Part shown: positions 45,935-57,457 of the stretch, piece after piece
Layout: each line of letters opens with the position of its first letter
How positions within the stretch are numbered: the stretch's first letter is position 1
Origin: Pseudomonas putida
GTDB taxonomy: Bacteria > Pseudomonadota > Gammaproteobacteria > Pseudomonadales > Pseudomonadaceae
Assembly (NCBI RefSeq): GCF_001976065.1
Contig: NZ_MNAH01000013.1
Span: 2,142 to 66,141, forward strand
Reading direction: 5' to 3'
DNA length: 64,000 bases
Translations under genes and position numbers: made by a program
The notes under the pieces: model-generated
The model's input: only the letters and a program-made list of their open reading frames with translations
The model's database searches: none
Told to the model about the DNA's origin: nothing

Positions 45935-47209
45935 TTATCGGGTGGCGACGCAGGCCGCTCCAGTGGCGGACCGGGTCGGGTTGGCGGGTTTGACGAAACT
46001 GGCGCCGGTGCTGGCCAGCTGTTCGCGGACCTTGTCGACGATGTAGGCGCCGATCGGGATGGCGGAGGTCGCGGCAGGCGACGGGGCATTGCAGACGCTG
46101 ACGCTGCGGGCGGTGTTGACGAACAGGAAGTCGTCGATCAATTTGCCGTCCAGCGACACCGCCTGGGCGCGCACACCGGCGGGGTAGGGAGTGAGGTCGC
46201 GCTTGTCGATGCCCGGGCAATACTTCTGCACCTGCTTGAGGTAGCCGCCCTTGAACAGCGAATTTTTCATCTCGATCAGGCCCGGGCGCAGGTTGTTCTT
46301 CAGCACCTTGAGAATGCCCGGGGTGGTTAGGGTCTCGACCATGTCCGACAGCGAGAAATCGGTCTTGCGATAGCCTTCGCGCTTCATCGCCAGCACCGCG
46401 TTGGGGCCGACGGTGACGGTGCCGTCGATCATGCGCGTCAGGTGTACGCCGAGGAACGGCATGGACGGGTCCGGGATCGGATAGATCAGGTGGTTGACGA
46501 TCTGGTTGTGCTGCTTGGGCAGCAGGTAATACTCGCCCCGGAACGGGCAGATGATGAAGTTCGGCGTGACCCCGAGCATGCGCACCACACGGTCGGCCAT
46601 CAGCCCCGAGCAGGTGATGAGGAAACGCCCGCGGTGCTGCTGGTCTTTGCTGCGCACCACCACCTCGTCCGCACGCTCGTCGATGGCGACCACTTCGCTG
46701 TTGTAGCGGATCTCACCCCCGGCAGCCTCGAACTCGCGGCCCATGGCCTCAGTGACCTTGGCGTAGTTCACGATGCCGCTGGAAGGCACGAAGATACCGC
46801 CCAGGCCGACGATGTTCGGCTCACGCTCACGTAGTTCGGCGGCCGTCAGCCAGTCACGCTTGATGCCATTGGCGGCGGTGCGCTCCCACAGTGCGCGCAT
46901 GCGCTCCATTTCCAGCTCGTTGGTGGCCACCAGCAGCTTGCCGCACTCGTCGTACGGGATGCCGTGTTTGTTGCAGAAGGCCTTGGTGGCCTTGTTGCCT
47001 TCCAGGCAGAAACGCGCCTTCAGGCTGCCCGGGGTGTAGTAGACGCCGGCGTGGATCACGCCACTGTTGTGGCCGGTCTGGTGCCGGGCCAGGCCGGACT
47101 CTTTCTCCAGCAGGAGGATCTTGGCCTCCGGGTAAACCTGCGCCAGTTGCATGGCCGTGGACATGCCCACGATGCCGCCGCCGATGATGATGAAGTCGTA
47201 CACAGCCAT
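45935..47209 (-). CDS. lhgO: L-2-hydroxyglutarate dehydrogenase (quinone-linked oxidase)
   Basis: 424 residues. The N-terminal FAD-binding motif YDFIIIGGGIVGMSTAMQLAQ is intact, and the protein follows the DAO fold, with RHQTGHNSGVIHAGVYY characteristic of LhgO. It oxidises L-2-hydroxyglutarate, the product of CsiD, to 2-oxoglutarate and passes electrons to the quinone pool. The order csiD, lhgO, gabD is known in E. coli and in pseudomonads for glutarate and lysine catabolism. It is 57 bp after csiD. Confidence 0.93.
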   Translation of the reverse strand: MAVYDFIIIGGGIVGMSTAMQLAQVYPEAKILLLEKESGLARHQTGHNSGVIHAGVYYTPGSLKARFCLEGNKATKAFCNKHGIPYDECGKLLVATNELEMERMRALWERTAANGIKRDWLTAAELREREPNIVGLGGIFVPSSGIVNYAKVTEAMGREFEAAGGEIRYNSEVVAIDERADEVVVRSKDQQHRGRFLITCSGLMADRVVRMLGVTPNFIICPFRGEYYLLPKQHNQIVNHLIYPIPDPSMPFLGVHLTRMIDGTVTVGPNAVLAMKREGYRKTDFSLSDMVETLTTPGILKVLKNNLRPGLIEMKNSLFKGGYLKQVQKYCPGIDKRDLTPYPAGVRAQAVSLDGKLIDDFLFVNTARSVSVCNAPSPAATSAIPIGAYIVDKVREQLASTGASFVKPANPTRSATGAACVATR

Positions 47210-47266
47210 TCGCTTGCACCGCCTGGATTAGGTTTTTATAGGTAGCACCGTCACGCTTGGCAGACC

Positions 47267-48244
47267 TTACTGGCCGCGCTGGTACAAGGTTTTCTGGTAA
47301 CTGATGTAACCACGCTGGCGCATCAGCTCGCGACGCAGGCCTTGGTGGGCGATGAAGCGGTCACGGCCGTGCAGCCAGAACATGTTGTTGACCAGCACGA
47401 AGCTGCCGACCGGTACCGGTACCGAGAGTTTGCGCGAACTGCCTTCCAGGGATTCGCTCATCGCGTTCAGCCAGATGCCTTCCTCGAAATCCCTCGGCTG
47501 CACGAACTGGTCGATGTAGCGCATGGTCGGGCGGCCTTGCGCATCGTTGTCGAACACGGCGTGGAACACGTCTTCACGCACGTTCTTGCTCGGTGGTGCG
47601 GTGAAGCGCATTTCACGGCGGGCCAGTGGGTGGCGGTAGTAATGCTGCAGGTCTTCCCAGTCATCCAGGTGCAGCAGCAGGGAGTTGCCGCCCTCCATGT
47701 TCTGCTCGTCGATCTTCATCATCATCACGTAGTCGGTACGCTCCTGGACGAAGGTGCCGTCGTTGTGCAACTCCATCACCCGGTGGGGCTGGCGCAGGTA
47801 GCTGTCGGAGCTGTCCGTGTTGACCACCACAAAACGCGCGTAGAACTGGCCGCTCATGGCATCGAAGTTGGAGCGGCCGATCAGGTGGGCCACCGCCGAG
47901 GAGAACTTGACCATGTCATCGGCCTGGGACACGTCGTCGAGCCCTTCAGGGGTGATCAGCATGCCGCCAGTGGCGCGATCGAGGATGGTGTTGATCAACA
48001 CCGGGCGCAGGGTGCCTTCACACAACTCGTCAAGGATCTGAGCGACCCGGAAGCGCAGAAACGACTTGTACTCCAAAGCCTGCACCGGCCATTGCGCCAC
48101 CGCCTCGATGAACGCATCGACCGTTTCCCTGGGGAATTTCAGCTCAAGCAGGCGTGGCGACTGGCTGGAAGGGGACAGGGTGAAACCCTTGGTTTCCGAT
48201 GGCAATGGCAGCACAAGGTCCTGAATTTGCGTAAAGGCGTTCAT
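47267..48244 (-). CDS. csiD: Glutarate 2-hydroxylase (2-oxoglutarate-dependent)
   Basis: 325 residues. The iron-binding HxD motif is in VMELHNDGTFVQERTDYV, and the distal histidine is probably in MFWLHGRDRFI. The family (CsiD/GlaH) uses 2-oxoglutarate and oxygen to convert glutarate into L-2-hydroxyglutarate. The lhgO product follows it in the pathway, regenerating 2-oxoglutarate. It is divergent from a GntR-type regulator, with an AT-rich promoter region between them. Confidence 0.93.
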   Translation of the reverse strand: MNAFTQIQDLVLPLPSETKGFTLSPSSQSPRLLELKFPRETVDAFIEAVAQWPVQALEYKSFLRFRVAQILDELCEGTLRPVLINTILDRATGGMLITPEGLDDVSQADDMVKFSSAVAHLIGRSNFDAMSGQFYARFVVVNTDSSDSYLRQPHRVMELHNDGTFVQERTDYVMMMKIDEQNMEGGNSLLLHLDDWEDLQHYYRHPLARREMRFTAPPSKNVREDVFHAVFDNDAQGRPTMRYIDQFVQPRDFEEGIWLNAMSESLEGSSRKLSVPVPVGSFVLVNNMFWLHGRDRFIAHQGLRRELMRQRGYISYQKTLYQRGQ

Positions 48245-48329
48245 GGCAACTCCGGGGCAGCAGGGAATGAAGGGCGCCTTCCAGCGGTGTGTCTGGATCT
48301 GGCAAGAGGGAAAATATCGGCATAAGATA

Positions 48330-48345
48330 AAAATGTCTACATTTT
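48330..48345. promoter_or_regulatory. Candidate CsiR operator
   Basis: AAAATGT-CT-ACATTTT is a perfect 7-bp inverted repeat in the AT-rich 194-bp gap between csiD and the GntR regulator. A related GTAGATAT segment lies about 30 bp away. The position, about 85 bp before csiD, suits repression of the csiD operon by its regulator. Not compared with a published site. Confidence 0.45.
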
Positions 48346-48438
48346 AATAAATAAGCGACAAAGTAGATATTCGTCGATTGTTTTTCGATCGATAGATGTT
48401 TGGGTATGATGGGGGTTTGGCACGTTTGGAGCAGCACC

Positions 48439-49134
48439 TTGGACAGCCCCACCCCCAGGCTCAACTCCGCGTTCAGTGGGTATGAGCGGCTCAAACTGGA
48501 CATCATCCGCGGCACCTTCAAGCCCGGTGAAAAACTGCTTATGAGCGGGCTCAAGGAGCGTTACGACCTGGGGGTCGGCCCGCTGCGCGAAGCGCTGTCA
48601 CAACTGGTGGCCGAACACCTGGTGGTGGTCATCAGCCAGAAAGGCTACCGGGTCGCCCCCATGTCACTGGCCGAAATGCAGGACATCTACGACGCCCGCG
48701 CCAACCTCGAAGCCATGATCGTCGGGCTGGCCATCGAACGCGGCGACGACGCCTGGGAAGCCCAGATCCTCGCCCAGTCCCACACCCTGTCCAAAGTCAT
48801 GGACGTAACCACTCGCGAGAAAGTGCTCGACGTCTGGGACGAACGCCACAAGGCCTTCCACAGCGCCATCGCCGCAGGCTGCGGCTCCCGGCATCTACTG
48901 CAGGCGCGCACCTACCTGTTCGACCAGGCTGAGCGCTATCGGCACTTGTGGTTGACGCAAACGGTGTTCTCCGAGGAAGCGCTGGCGTTGAAGCGTCAGG
49001 AGCATGCGGCGTTGGTTGAGGCGATTTTGGCTCGGGATGCCGTTCGGGCGAGCAGCATGATGCGTAGCCATTTGATGACGCCGGTGCCGATTATTGTTGA
49101 GGTGATGCAGAGGGGTGGGTGGGGGAGGGGTTGA
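48439..49134 (+). CDS. csiR: GntR/FadR-family regulator of glutarate catabolism
   Basis: 231 residues from a TTG at 48439 with GGAG 7 bases upstream; ATG codons at 48400-48409 in frame are less well supported. The winged HTH (LKLDIIRGTFKPGEKLLMSGLKERYDLGVGPLREALSQLVAEHLV) is of the GntR class, followed by an FCD-type ligand domain with metal-binding-like histidines in DERHKAFHSAIAAGC. CsiR represses csiD and is released by glutarate or 2-hydroxyglutarate in related bacteria. Divergent position fits. Confidence 0.88.
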   Translation: MDSPTPRLNSAFSGYERLKLDIIRGTFKPGEKLLMSGLKERYDLGVGPLREALSQLVAEHLVVVISQKGYRVAPMSLAEMQDIYDARANLEAMIVGLAIERGDDAWEAQILAQSHTLSKVMDVTTREKVLDVWDERHKAFHSAIAAGCGSRHLLQARTYLFDQAERYRHLWLTQTVFSEEALALKRQEHAALVEAILARDAVRASSMMRSHLMTPVPIIVEVMQRGGWGRG

Positions 49135-49384
49135 GTTTTGCTGAGTGATTGAGGTCGTTGAGGGTCTCAGCTTCGGGAGTCTTGGTGATGCCCTCAAGCT
49201 TTCAGGAATCTGACAGAATGCTGTTGGATGTGCGTTCCGTCGCTATTGGCAGGGTTTTCGCGAGCAATTTGCAGCATGTTTGAACGCCCACCAGGTTACG
49301 TCCCGAAAGCCACAGCGTCTTGCGTCGTTGCCTACGGTTACTCCAGAGTCCGCCGGCTTGTGCGCCTTGGGGGTCGCTCGGTAA
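49135..49384. other. Intergenic stretch with no recognised element
   Basis: This 250-bp segment after the GntR gene has no convincing terminator, promoter or ORF. It reads as degraded sequence and precedes a short ORF described separately. Confidence 0.4.
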
Positions 49385-49576
49385 CTTGATTCGTGTCACT
49401 GCCCATCAGTGATCGGGTTTAGCAGCCCGGCGAAAAACTCCGATTGTGCGCGCATCTGTCATGCAGTGGACCAACTGGACGGTGGGTCGCGCCATGCGCT
49501 GCTGGGTATCAGCAACAGCATCATGCTGGCGGAGATCACGGCGAATCGGGTGCTGGATCAGATTGATCCGCCTTAA
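49385..49576 (+). pseudogene. Short DUF3077-like ORF or relic
   Basis: The frame open from 49385 to the stop at 49574-49576 encodes DCARICHAVDQLDGGS and then RHALLGISNSIMLAEITANR, followed by VLDQIDPP. This resembles the C-terminal helices of small Pseudomonas DUF3077/DUF6124-type hypothetical proteins. No good start codon or ribosome site is present upstream in frame, so I read it as a decayed copy or very short gene. The stop overlaps the end of the convergent LacI gene. Support is weak. Confidence 0.3.
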
Positions 49577-50613
49577 AAGATCGCAGGCTGTGACAACGAG
49601 GAACTCGCCCGCACCTGCAACTGCGGCGTCAGGATGATCGACTCGACGCTCTCACCATTGATGCGCTTGAGCAGCAGCTCAACCGCATGCCGGCCCATCT
49701 GTGCCAGCGGCAGGCGCACGCTGGTCAGGGGCACGATCAGTTCGTTGGCCAGGGGGATGTCGTTGTAGCCGACCACGGCTATGTCCTTGCCCGGCTGCAG
49801 GCCTTTGTCGCGGGCGGCGCCCATCAGGCCAATGGCGAGGAAGTCGTTGACCGCAAAAAATGCTTGCGGGCGCGGGTTGAGTCCCAGCAGGTATTCGCCT
49901 TGCTGGTGGCCGGTGTGGCTGTCAAAAGGACCATTGAGGATCCACTCCGGGCGCAGGCTGAGGCCTTGCTCGCGGTAGTAGCGGATGAAGCCGCGGGTGC
50001 GATCAGCGCCGGTGGACGCATGCCGTTCGCCCGCGAGAATCGCCACGTCGCGACAGCCCAGTCGATACAGGTGCTCGGCCGCCAGCCAGCCGCCCAGTTC
50101 GTCGTCGCTGGCCGCCGTCAGGTGTCCGGCAATTTGCCGGCTGACCAGCACGTAGGGGATGTGCTTGCGCGCCAGCAGGTCGAGCAGGGGCTGGGTTTCA
50201 CCGACGTGGGAGTCACCGACGATCAGCCCGGCCACCGAGCGGCGCAAGGCGTGTTCGGCACGGGCCATCTGGCGTGGCTGCTGGTCGTCGGTATTGGACA
50301 CGAAGGTGAGGTAGCCGGCCTGTTCGGCGGCGCTGTCGATGCTGTCATAAATGGTCGCCATCACCAGGTCAGTAAGGCGCGGCATGAGCACGCAGATTTC
50401 CTGGCTCTTGCGCAATTTCAGGTTGGAGGCCTGGGTGTTCGGCCGATAGTCCAGCTCCTTGGCCAAGGCGCGGATGCGCGCCACCACCTCGGCCGATGCC
50501 GCTCGCTCAACCCCGGTCGGGTCGCCATTGAGCACCCGTGACACCGTGGAAACGTGCAACCCCAGTGCAGTCGCCATGGACTTCAGGGTGGCGGGGCGAG
50601 ATTGATTCGGCAT
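49573..50613 (-). CDS. LacI-family transcriptional repressor
   Basis: 346 residues. The N-terminal HTH LKSMATALGLHVSTVSRVLNGD is classic for LacI, with the hinge helix near residues 50-60. The periplasmic-binding-protein-like effector domain follows (about 65-340). It is divergent from an MFS transporter and amidase operon and should repress it through the two palindromes between the genes. The effector is unknown; transported or hydrolysed substrate of that operon is the natural candidate. Confidence 0.92.
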   Translation of the reverse strand: MPNQSRPATLKSMATALGLHVSTVSRVLNGDPTGVERAASAEVVARIRALAKELDYRPNTQASNLKLRKSQEICVLMPRLTDLVMATIYDSIDSAAEQAGYLTFVSNTDDQQPRQMARAEHALRRSVAGLIVGDSHVGETQPLLDLLARKHIPYVLVSRQIAGHLTAASDDELGGWLAAEHLYRLGCRDVAILAGERHASTGADRTRGFIRYYREQGLSLRPEWILNGPFDSHTGHQQGEYLLGLNPRPQAFFAVNDFLAIGLMGAARDKGLQPGKDIAVVGYNDIPLANELIVPLTSVRLPLAQMGRHAVELLLKRINGESVESIILTPQLQVRASSSLSQPAIF

Positions 50614-50692
50614 GTCTGGGGGGCTTCCAACCGTCCATTATTCAGCGCGCGATTCTACCTCAATCGAAGCGTCGCCCCGGAAATAAACCTTT

Positions 50693-50753
50693 ACCCAAAC
50701 GATTGACTAAAACTTTTCCCATGACTACATTTCGTCAACCCAAACGTTTGGGT
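50693..50753 (+). promoter_or_regulatory. Sigma-70 promoter flanked by two LacI operators
   Basis: A perfect 16-bp palindrome ACCCAAACGTTTGGGT lies at 50738-50753, and an imperfect copy ACCCAAACGATTGACT at 50693-50708. Their centres are 45 bp apart and both have the central CG of LacI-family sites. A -35 box TTGACT (50703-50708) and -10 box TACATT (50726-50731) with 17-bp spacing lie across the first site and before the second. Binding would block polymerase access and start. Confidence 0.75.
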
Positions 50754-50825
50754 AAGACAATAAAAATACGCCGGACGCGGCCGACTTTTTGACTTCTGCC
50801 AATCATTTTTGAAGAGTCAGATCCT

Positions 50826-52157
50826 ATGAACAGCCCCGCTATTCCGTCTTTCCGCTACCAGATTTTCTTCCTGATCATGCTGATGGCGCTGCTCAATTAC
50901 ATTGATCGCGGCGCGATTTCCTATGCCTCGGCCAGCATTCTTCCCGAGTACGGTTTCGACAAGGCCGACTGGGGCAAGGTGCTGGGTTACTTCGGTTACG
51001 GCTACATCCTCGGTGCGTTGATCGGCGGCATCCTGGCCGACCGTTTTGGCGCCAAGCGCATCTGGTTGATTGCGGGGGCCACCTGGTCGATCTTCGAGAT
51101 CGCCACCGCGTTTGCCGGTGACCTCGGGCTGGCCTTCATGGGCGGCTCGGCCATGGCCGGTTTCGCCACTATCCGCGTGCTGTTCGGCTTTGCCGAAGGC
51201 CCGGCCTACTCGGTGATCAACAAGAGCGTGGCCAACTGGGCCACGCCCAAGGAGCGTGGCTTCGTAGTCTCGGTGGGGCTGCTCAGCACACCGCTGGGCG
51301 CGCTGCTGACGGCCCCGGTGGCGGTCGGCCTGCAAACCCTGACCGGCGACTGGCGCAGCATGTTCGTGGTGCTCGGCGTGGTCAGCCTGGCGCTGTTGAT
51401 TTTCTTCATGACGCGTTTCACCAACACCCCGGACGAGAACCCACGGGTGTCCAAGGCCGAGCGCGACTTCCTGCGCCAGGAACGCGCCGCGGCCGCCAAT
51501 GCCTCGACGCCAACCAGCAGCGTTGCGCCGGTGTGGCATTTCTTCAAGAACAAGGACCTGCTGCTCAACGCGGTCGGTTACTTCTCGTTCGTCTACGTGA
51601 CGTTCCTGCTGCTGACCTGGACCCCCAAGTACCTGCAGGACGAGTTCCACTACAACCTGTCGTCGCTGTGGTACATGGGCATGATTCCGTGGACCGGCGC
51701 CTGCTTCACCGTGCTGCTGGGCGGCAAGATCTCCGACCTGCTGCTGCGCCGCACCGGCAACCTCAAGGTGGCGCGCAGCTGGCTGGCCGCGACCAGCCTG
51801 TTGTTGACCACGCTGTGCTTCATCCTGGTCTCGCAGGCCGAGACGGTGTGGGGCGTGATCGCCCTGATGACCCTGGCCAACGCCCTCAACGCGCTGCCCA
51901 ACTCGGTCTACTGGGCCGTGGTGATCGACACCGCGCCGTCCAATCGGGTTGGCGCCTATAGCGGCATGACCCATTTCATCGCCAACACTGCGTCGTTCAT
52001 CGCGCCAATGCTGACCGGCTACCTGACCATGCGCTACGGCTACTCGTCGATGTTCGTGGCGGCGGCGGTGGCCACGGCCGTCGGCATGAGCGCGATGCTG
52101 ATGGTACGCCCGGGCGGCCGCCAGGTTGCCCCTTCCCCTATACCCGCAGCGGTTTGA
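50826..52157 (+). CDS. MFS transporter (ACS family), probable uptake protein
   Basis: 443 residues with about 12 membrane helices. The loop after helix 2 has GGILADRFGAKRIWL, and the first helix region MALLNYIDRGAISYASASILPE is typical for anion:cation symporters of the ACS branch (hexuronate, phthalate and similar organic acids). It is the first gene of the LacI-controlled operon, 13 bp before the amidase. The substrate may be an amide or acid handled by that enzyme. Confidence 0.87.
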   Translation: MNSPAIPSFRYQIFFLIMLMALLNYIDRGAISYASASILPEYGFDKADWGKVLGYFGYGYILGALIGGILADRFGAKRIWLIAGATWSIFEIATAFAGDLGLAFMGGSAMAGFATIRVLFGFAEGPAYSVINKSVANWATPKERGFVVSVGLLSTPLGALLTAPVAVGLQTLTGDWRSMFVVLGVVSLALLIFFMTRFTNTPDENPRVSKAERDFLRQERAAAANASTPTSSVAPVWHFFKNKDLLLNAVGYFSFVYVTFLLLTWTPKYLQDEFHYNLSSLWYMGMIPWTGACFTVLLGGKISDLLLRRTGNLKVARSWLAATSLLLTTLCFILVSQAETVWGVIALMTLANALNALPNSVYWAVVIDTAPSNRVGAYSGMTHFIANTASFIAPMLTGYLTMRYGYSSMFVAAAVATAVGMSAMLMVRPGGRQVAPSPIPAAV

Positions 52158-52170
52158 TGGAGTCGTTTGT

Positions 52171-53529
52171 ATGAGCCTGGCTAAGCCCACTCACCTTGGA
52201 TATTTTTATGCGCAATCGGTCGTCGCGCTGGCCGAGGGCCTGCGCGCTGGCAGCTTGACCTGCGTCGAGCTGACGCAAGCGGCCCTGGACAGCATCGAGC
52301 GGTTGAACCCGACCCTGAACGCCTTCGTCCAGGTCGATGCGCCGGTGGCACTGGCCCAGGCGCGCAAGGCCGACGAACAGTTCGCCCAGGGCCTGGACCT
52401 GGGCCCGCTCCACGGCATACCGGTGGCGGTCAAAGACAACATCGACACGGTCGACTACATCACCACCTATGGCTCGGCGCATTTCGAAGGCTTCCAGCCG
52501 AGCTGCGATGCGCTGTGCGTGCAACGACTGCGTGAGGCCGGGGCGGTGATTGTCGGCAAGACCCTGACCCACGAATTCGCCTACGGCCCGACCGGCGACC
52601 GTTCGCTGCAGGGCGCGGCGCGCAACCCGTGGGATGCCGCCTGCATCACCGGCGGCTCCAGCGCCGGCAGCGCCGCGGCAGTGGCCAGCGGCATGGTGCC
52701 GCTGGCGCTGGGCACCGACACCGGCGGCTCGATCCGGATTCCGGCGGCGTTGTGCGGGGCGGTCGGGTTCAAGCCCTCGTTTGCCAGCGTGCCGCTGGAC
52801 GGCGTGTTCCCGCTGGCGTCGAGCCTCGACCACGTAGGCCCGATCGCCAACCACATCGAGGACGCGCGCCTGCTGTTCGAAGTGGTGGCGGGGCGGGCCT
52901 GTGCGCCGGGGACATATTCTCGGCCGCTGCGGGTCGGCTGGATCACCAGCGGCAGCTTCGGCCCGGTCGACGCCGAACTGGATCGGCAGGTCTACCAGGC
53001 CGCGCAGCAGCTGTTCGGCGAGGCCCTGGAGGAGACAGCCGAACTGCAGCCGCTGGCGGCCGCCATGAAAGACACCTTGTTGGTGCTGCAACGCGCCGAG
53101 GCCTTCGAGGTGCATGCCGAACGCATGCGGGATGCACCGCACACGTTCGAGCAGGAGGTACGCGAGCGCCTCGAAGTGTCCCGTGAAGTCAGGGGCTGGC
53201 AATACATTCGCGCACAGGCTGCCCAAGCCCGGTTCAAAGCGGCGATGGCGAACCTGTTCGAGCGCTATGACTTGCTGGTCTCGCCCAGCGTGCCGATCAC
53301 CGCGACAGCGGTGGATGCCCGCGAGGTCCGGGTCGGCGGGCAGGACATCGACGTGCGCGCCGCGGTGCTCAGCTACACCAGTGCCTGGAACCTCACCGGC
53401 CTGCCTGCGATCAGCCTGCCGGTGGGGCAGGTGAGGGGGATGCCGGTGGGGCTGCAGGTGATGGGTGCCGCGGGAGAGGATGATCGATTGTTGCGGGTGT
53501 TGGAGCAGTTGTTCGTGCTCGCCTGTTGA
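52171..53529 (+). CDS. Amidase (amidase signature family)
   Basis: 452 residues from the ATG at 52171, with GGAG upstream. The catalytic triad Lys-cisSer-Ser is complete: K88 (VAVKDNID), S163 (GGSSAGS) and S187 (GTDTGGSIRIP). It resembles GatA in fold, but without gatB/gatC neighbours and beside an MFS transporter it is a catabolic amidase or amide hydrolase. It probably splits an imported amide into acid and ammonia or amine. Confidence 0.87.
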   Translation: MSLAKPTHLGYFYAQSVVALAEGLRAGSLTCVELTQAALDSIERLNPTLNAFVQVDAPVALAQARKADEQFAQGLDLGPLHGIPVAVKDNIDTVDYITTYGSAHFEGFQPSCDALCVQRLREAGAVIVGKTLTHEFAYGPTGDRSLQGAARNPWDAACITGGSSAGSAAAVASGMVPLALGTDTGGSIRIPAALCGAVGFKPSFASVPLDGVFPLASSLDHVGPIANHIEDARLLFEVVAGRACAPGTYSRPLRVGWITSGSFGPVDAELDRQVYQAAQQLFGEALEETAELQPLAAAMKDTLLVLQRAEAFEVHAERMRDAPHTFEQEVRERLEVSREVRGWQYIRAQAAQARFKAAMANLFERYDLLVSPSVPITATAVDAREVRVGGQDIDVRAAVLSYTSAWNLTGLPAISLPVGQVRGMPVGLQVMGAAGEDDRLLRVLEQLFVLAC

Positions 53530-53614
53530 GTTGACGGAAGATAGCGCGCGGGCGTTTTTTGTGAGTCCAGAGGGTTAACAGATCTGCGATTTTTGGTGTC
53601 TGGTCTATCGTTAT

Positions 53615-53701
53615 CGCGGGCAAGCCCGCTCCCACAGTGTCCGCGCTAAACCGCAAATTTGTGTACGACGCTGAACCTGTAGGCGCTGGCTTGCCAGCGA
53701 T
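53615..53701. repeat. REP pair in the 53530-53834 gap
   Basis: REP cores GCGGGCAAGCCCGCTCCCACAG (53616-53637) and CTGTAGGCGCTGGCTTGCCAGC (from 53677) lie in opposite orientation, a BIME-like pair. The flanking CGTTATCG/CGATAACG segments also pair. The rest of this 305-bp gap holds no gene; it should contain the promoter of the regulator at 53835. Confidence 0.6.
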
Positions 53702-53834
53702 GAACGATAACGCGGTCCCATCTGCCGGAACACAAGCGCCCTACGGCACTTGCCATCGCCCTTACGTTAACGTAAAGATTGCGGCAGGGCGCCGACGTAT
53801 AAAAGGCGCAAGGGCGGACGACCCGGAGCGCTTG

Positions 53835-55738
<1,904 letters not shown>

Positions 55739-55739
<1 letters not shown>

Positions 55740-57457
55740 TGCAGCGCCTGATCGTGCGGCTGATCGACAGCCAGAACCCTGAAGCCCTGCAAGCGGCGTT
55801 GCGCTGGCTGTACAGCTTTGTGCGGCCACATCGCTTGGCGATTGCCGGGCTGCTGGGCCTGTCGGTTTGCGCTTCGGCGCTGGTGCTGGTGCAGCCGTGG
55901 CTGACCAAGCTGTTGATCGACGATGGCCTGCTGGCGCGCAACTTCCCGATGCTGGTGCTGATTGCCGGGTTGATGATTGTCGCCGGCTTGCTGGGCACGG
56001 CGTTGTCCGGGATCAACCGCTACCTGCACACGCGCCTGTCCGGGCGCATGCTGTTTGCCCTGCGCGATGACCTGTATCGGCACCTGCAGACCCTGTCACC
56101 GAGCTTCTACGGCCAGCGGCGCATCGGCGACCTGATGTCGCGCCTGGATGGCGACGTGGCGGAGATCCAGCGCTTTGCCGTGGATTCGTTGTTCTCGGCG
56201 GTGTCGAGCGTGATCGGCCTGGTGGTGGCCGTGGCGATGCTGCTGACCCTGTCGTGGAAACTGTCGCTGCTGGCGTTGGTGCTGATTCCCCTCGACGTGC
56301 TCTGGCTGCGCTGGATGCGGCGCAAGGTCGAGCGCGATGTGCGGCAGTTGCGCGAACGCTCGGCGGACATGTCGTCGTTCATGGTCGAGACGCTGCCGGT
56401 GATGAAGTTCATCCAGTCCGCCGGCCAGCAACAGCGCGAAGCGCGACGTCTGGAAAGTCTGGGCCAGGGCTACATGAGCCAGTTGCTGCGCCTGCAGGTC
56501 ACCGAGTTTTTCACCCAGGCCGTGCCGGGCACGCTGACGTCGCTGTCGCGGGCCTGTGCGTTCCTGATTGGTGGTTATTGGGTGGTGCAGGGCACCTGGC
56601 AGCTGGGTGCCTTGATCGCGTTTTCCACTTACCTGGGCATGGCTGTGGGGCCGGTGCAGAGTTTGCTCGGGCTCTATGTGGCGGTGCAGCGGATGACCGT
56701 CAGCCTCGGGCGTGTGATGGAATTGCGCGGCGAACAACCGACCGTGTTCACGCCCACCACGCCACAGCCGATGCCGATCTCGGGCGATCTGCGATTCGAC
56801 GATGTGCACTTCAGTCATCCCGGTCGGACGACCACCTTGCGCGGCATCGAGGCATGCATTCCCTATGGGCTGAAAGTCGCCCTGAGCGGCGGCTCTGGCG
56901 TCGGTAAATCCACGCTGATCGACCTGCTGCAACGCCACCACGATCCACAGTCCGGGCGGGTGTTGCTCGGTGAAGTCGATCTGCGCGAGCTGGACCTGTT
57001 CCAGTTGCGTCGACGCATCGCCGTGGTCAGCCAGGACATCGTGCTGTTTCGCGGCAGCCTGGCCGACAACCTGGCCTACGCCGTGCCGGATGCCAGCCGT
57101 GAGGCGATTGCCGAAGTGGTGCGGCTGGCGCAACTCGACAGCCTGATCGCGACCTTGCCCGAGGGCCTCGACAGCCCGTTGGGGGAGCGCGGCCAGCAGT
57201 TGTCCGGCGGGCAGAAACAACGCATCGCCATTGCTCGCGCCTTGTTGCAGGATCCGTTGATCCTGGTGCTCGACGAAGCCACCTCGGCGGTGGACGAAGC
57301 CACCGAGCGCGAAGTGATCGAAGCCATCGACCGGCTGTTTGCCGGGCGTACGCGCATCCTCATCAGCCATCGCCCCTCGACCCTGGCCGATGCCGACCTG
57401 CGCTTTGAATTGCTCGATGGCGTGCTGGTGTCGAAAACGGTGCTGCATGAAGCCTGA
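55739..57457 (+). CDS. qhpF: ABC transporter, QhpF-like (exports the amine dehydrogenase gamma subunit)
   Basis: 572 residues from the ATG at 55739 (a GTG at 55736 is also possible). An exporter-type membrane domain of six helices (about residues 25-330) is fused to an ATPase domain with Walker A SGGSGVGKSTL, signature LSGGQKQRIAIARALL and Walker B LILVLDEATSAVDE. In Paracoccus and Pseudomonas, QhpF exports the crosslinked gamma subunit of quinohemoprotein amine dehydrogenase. Direct coupling to qhpE and qhpG supports this name. Confidence 0.83.
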
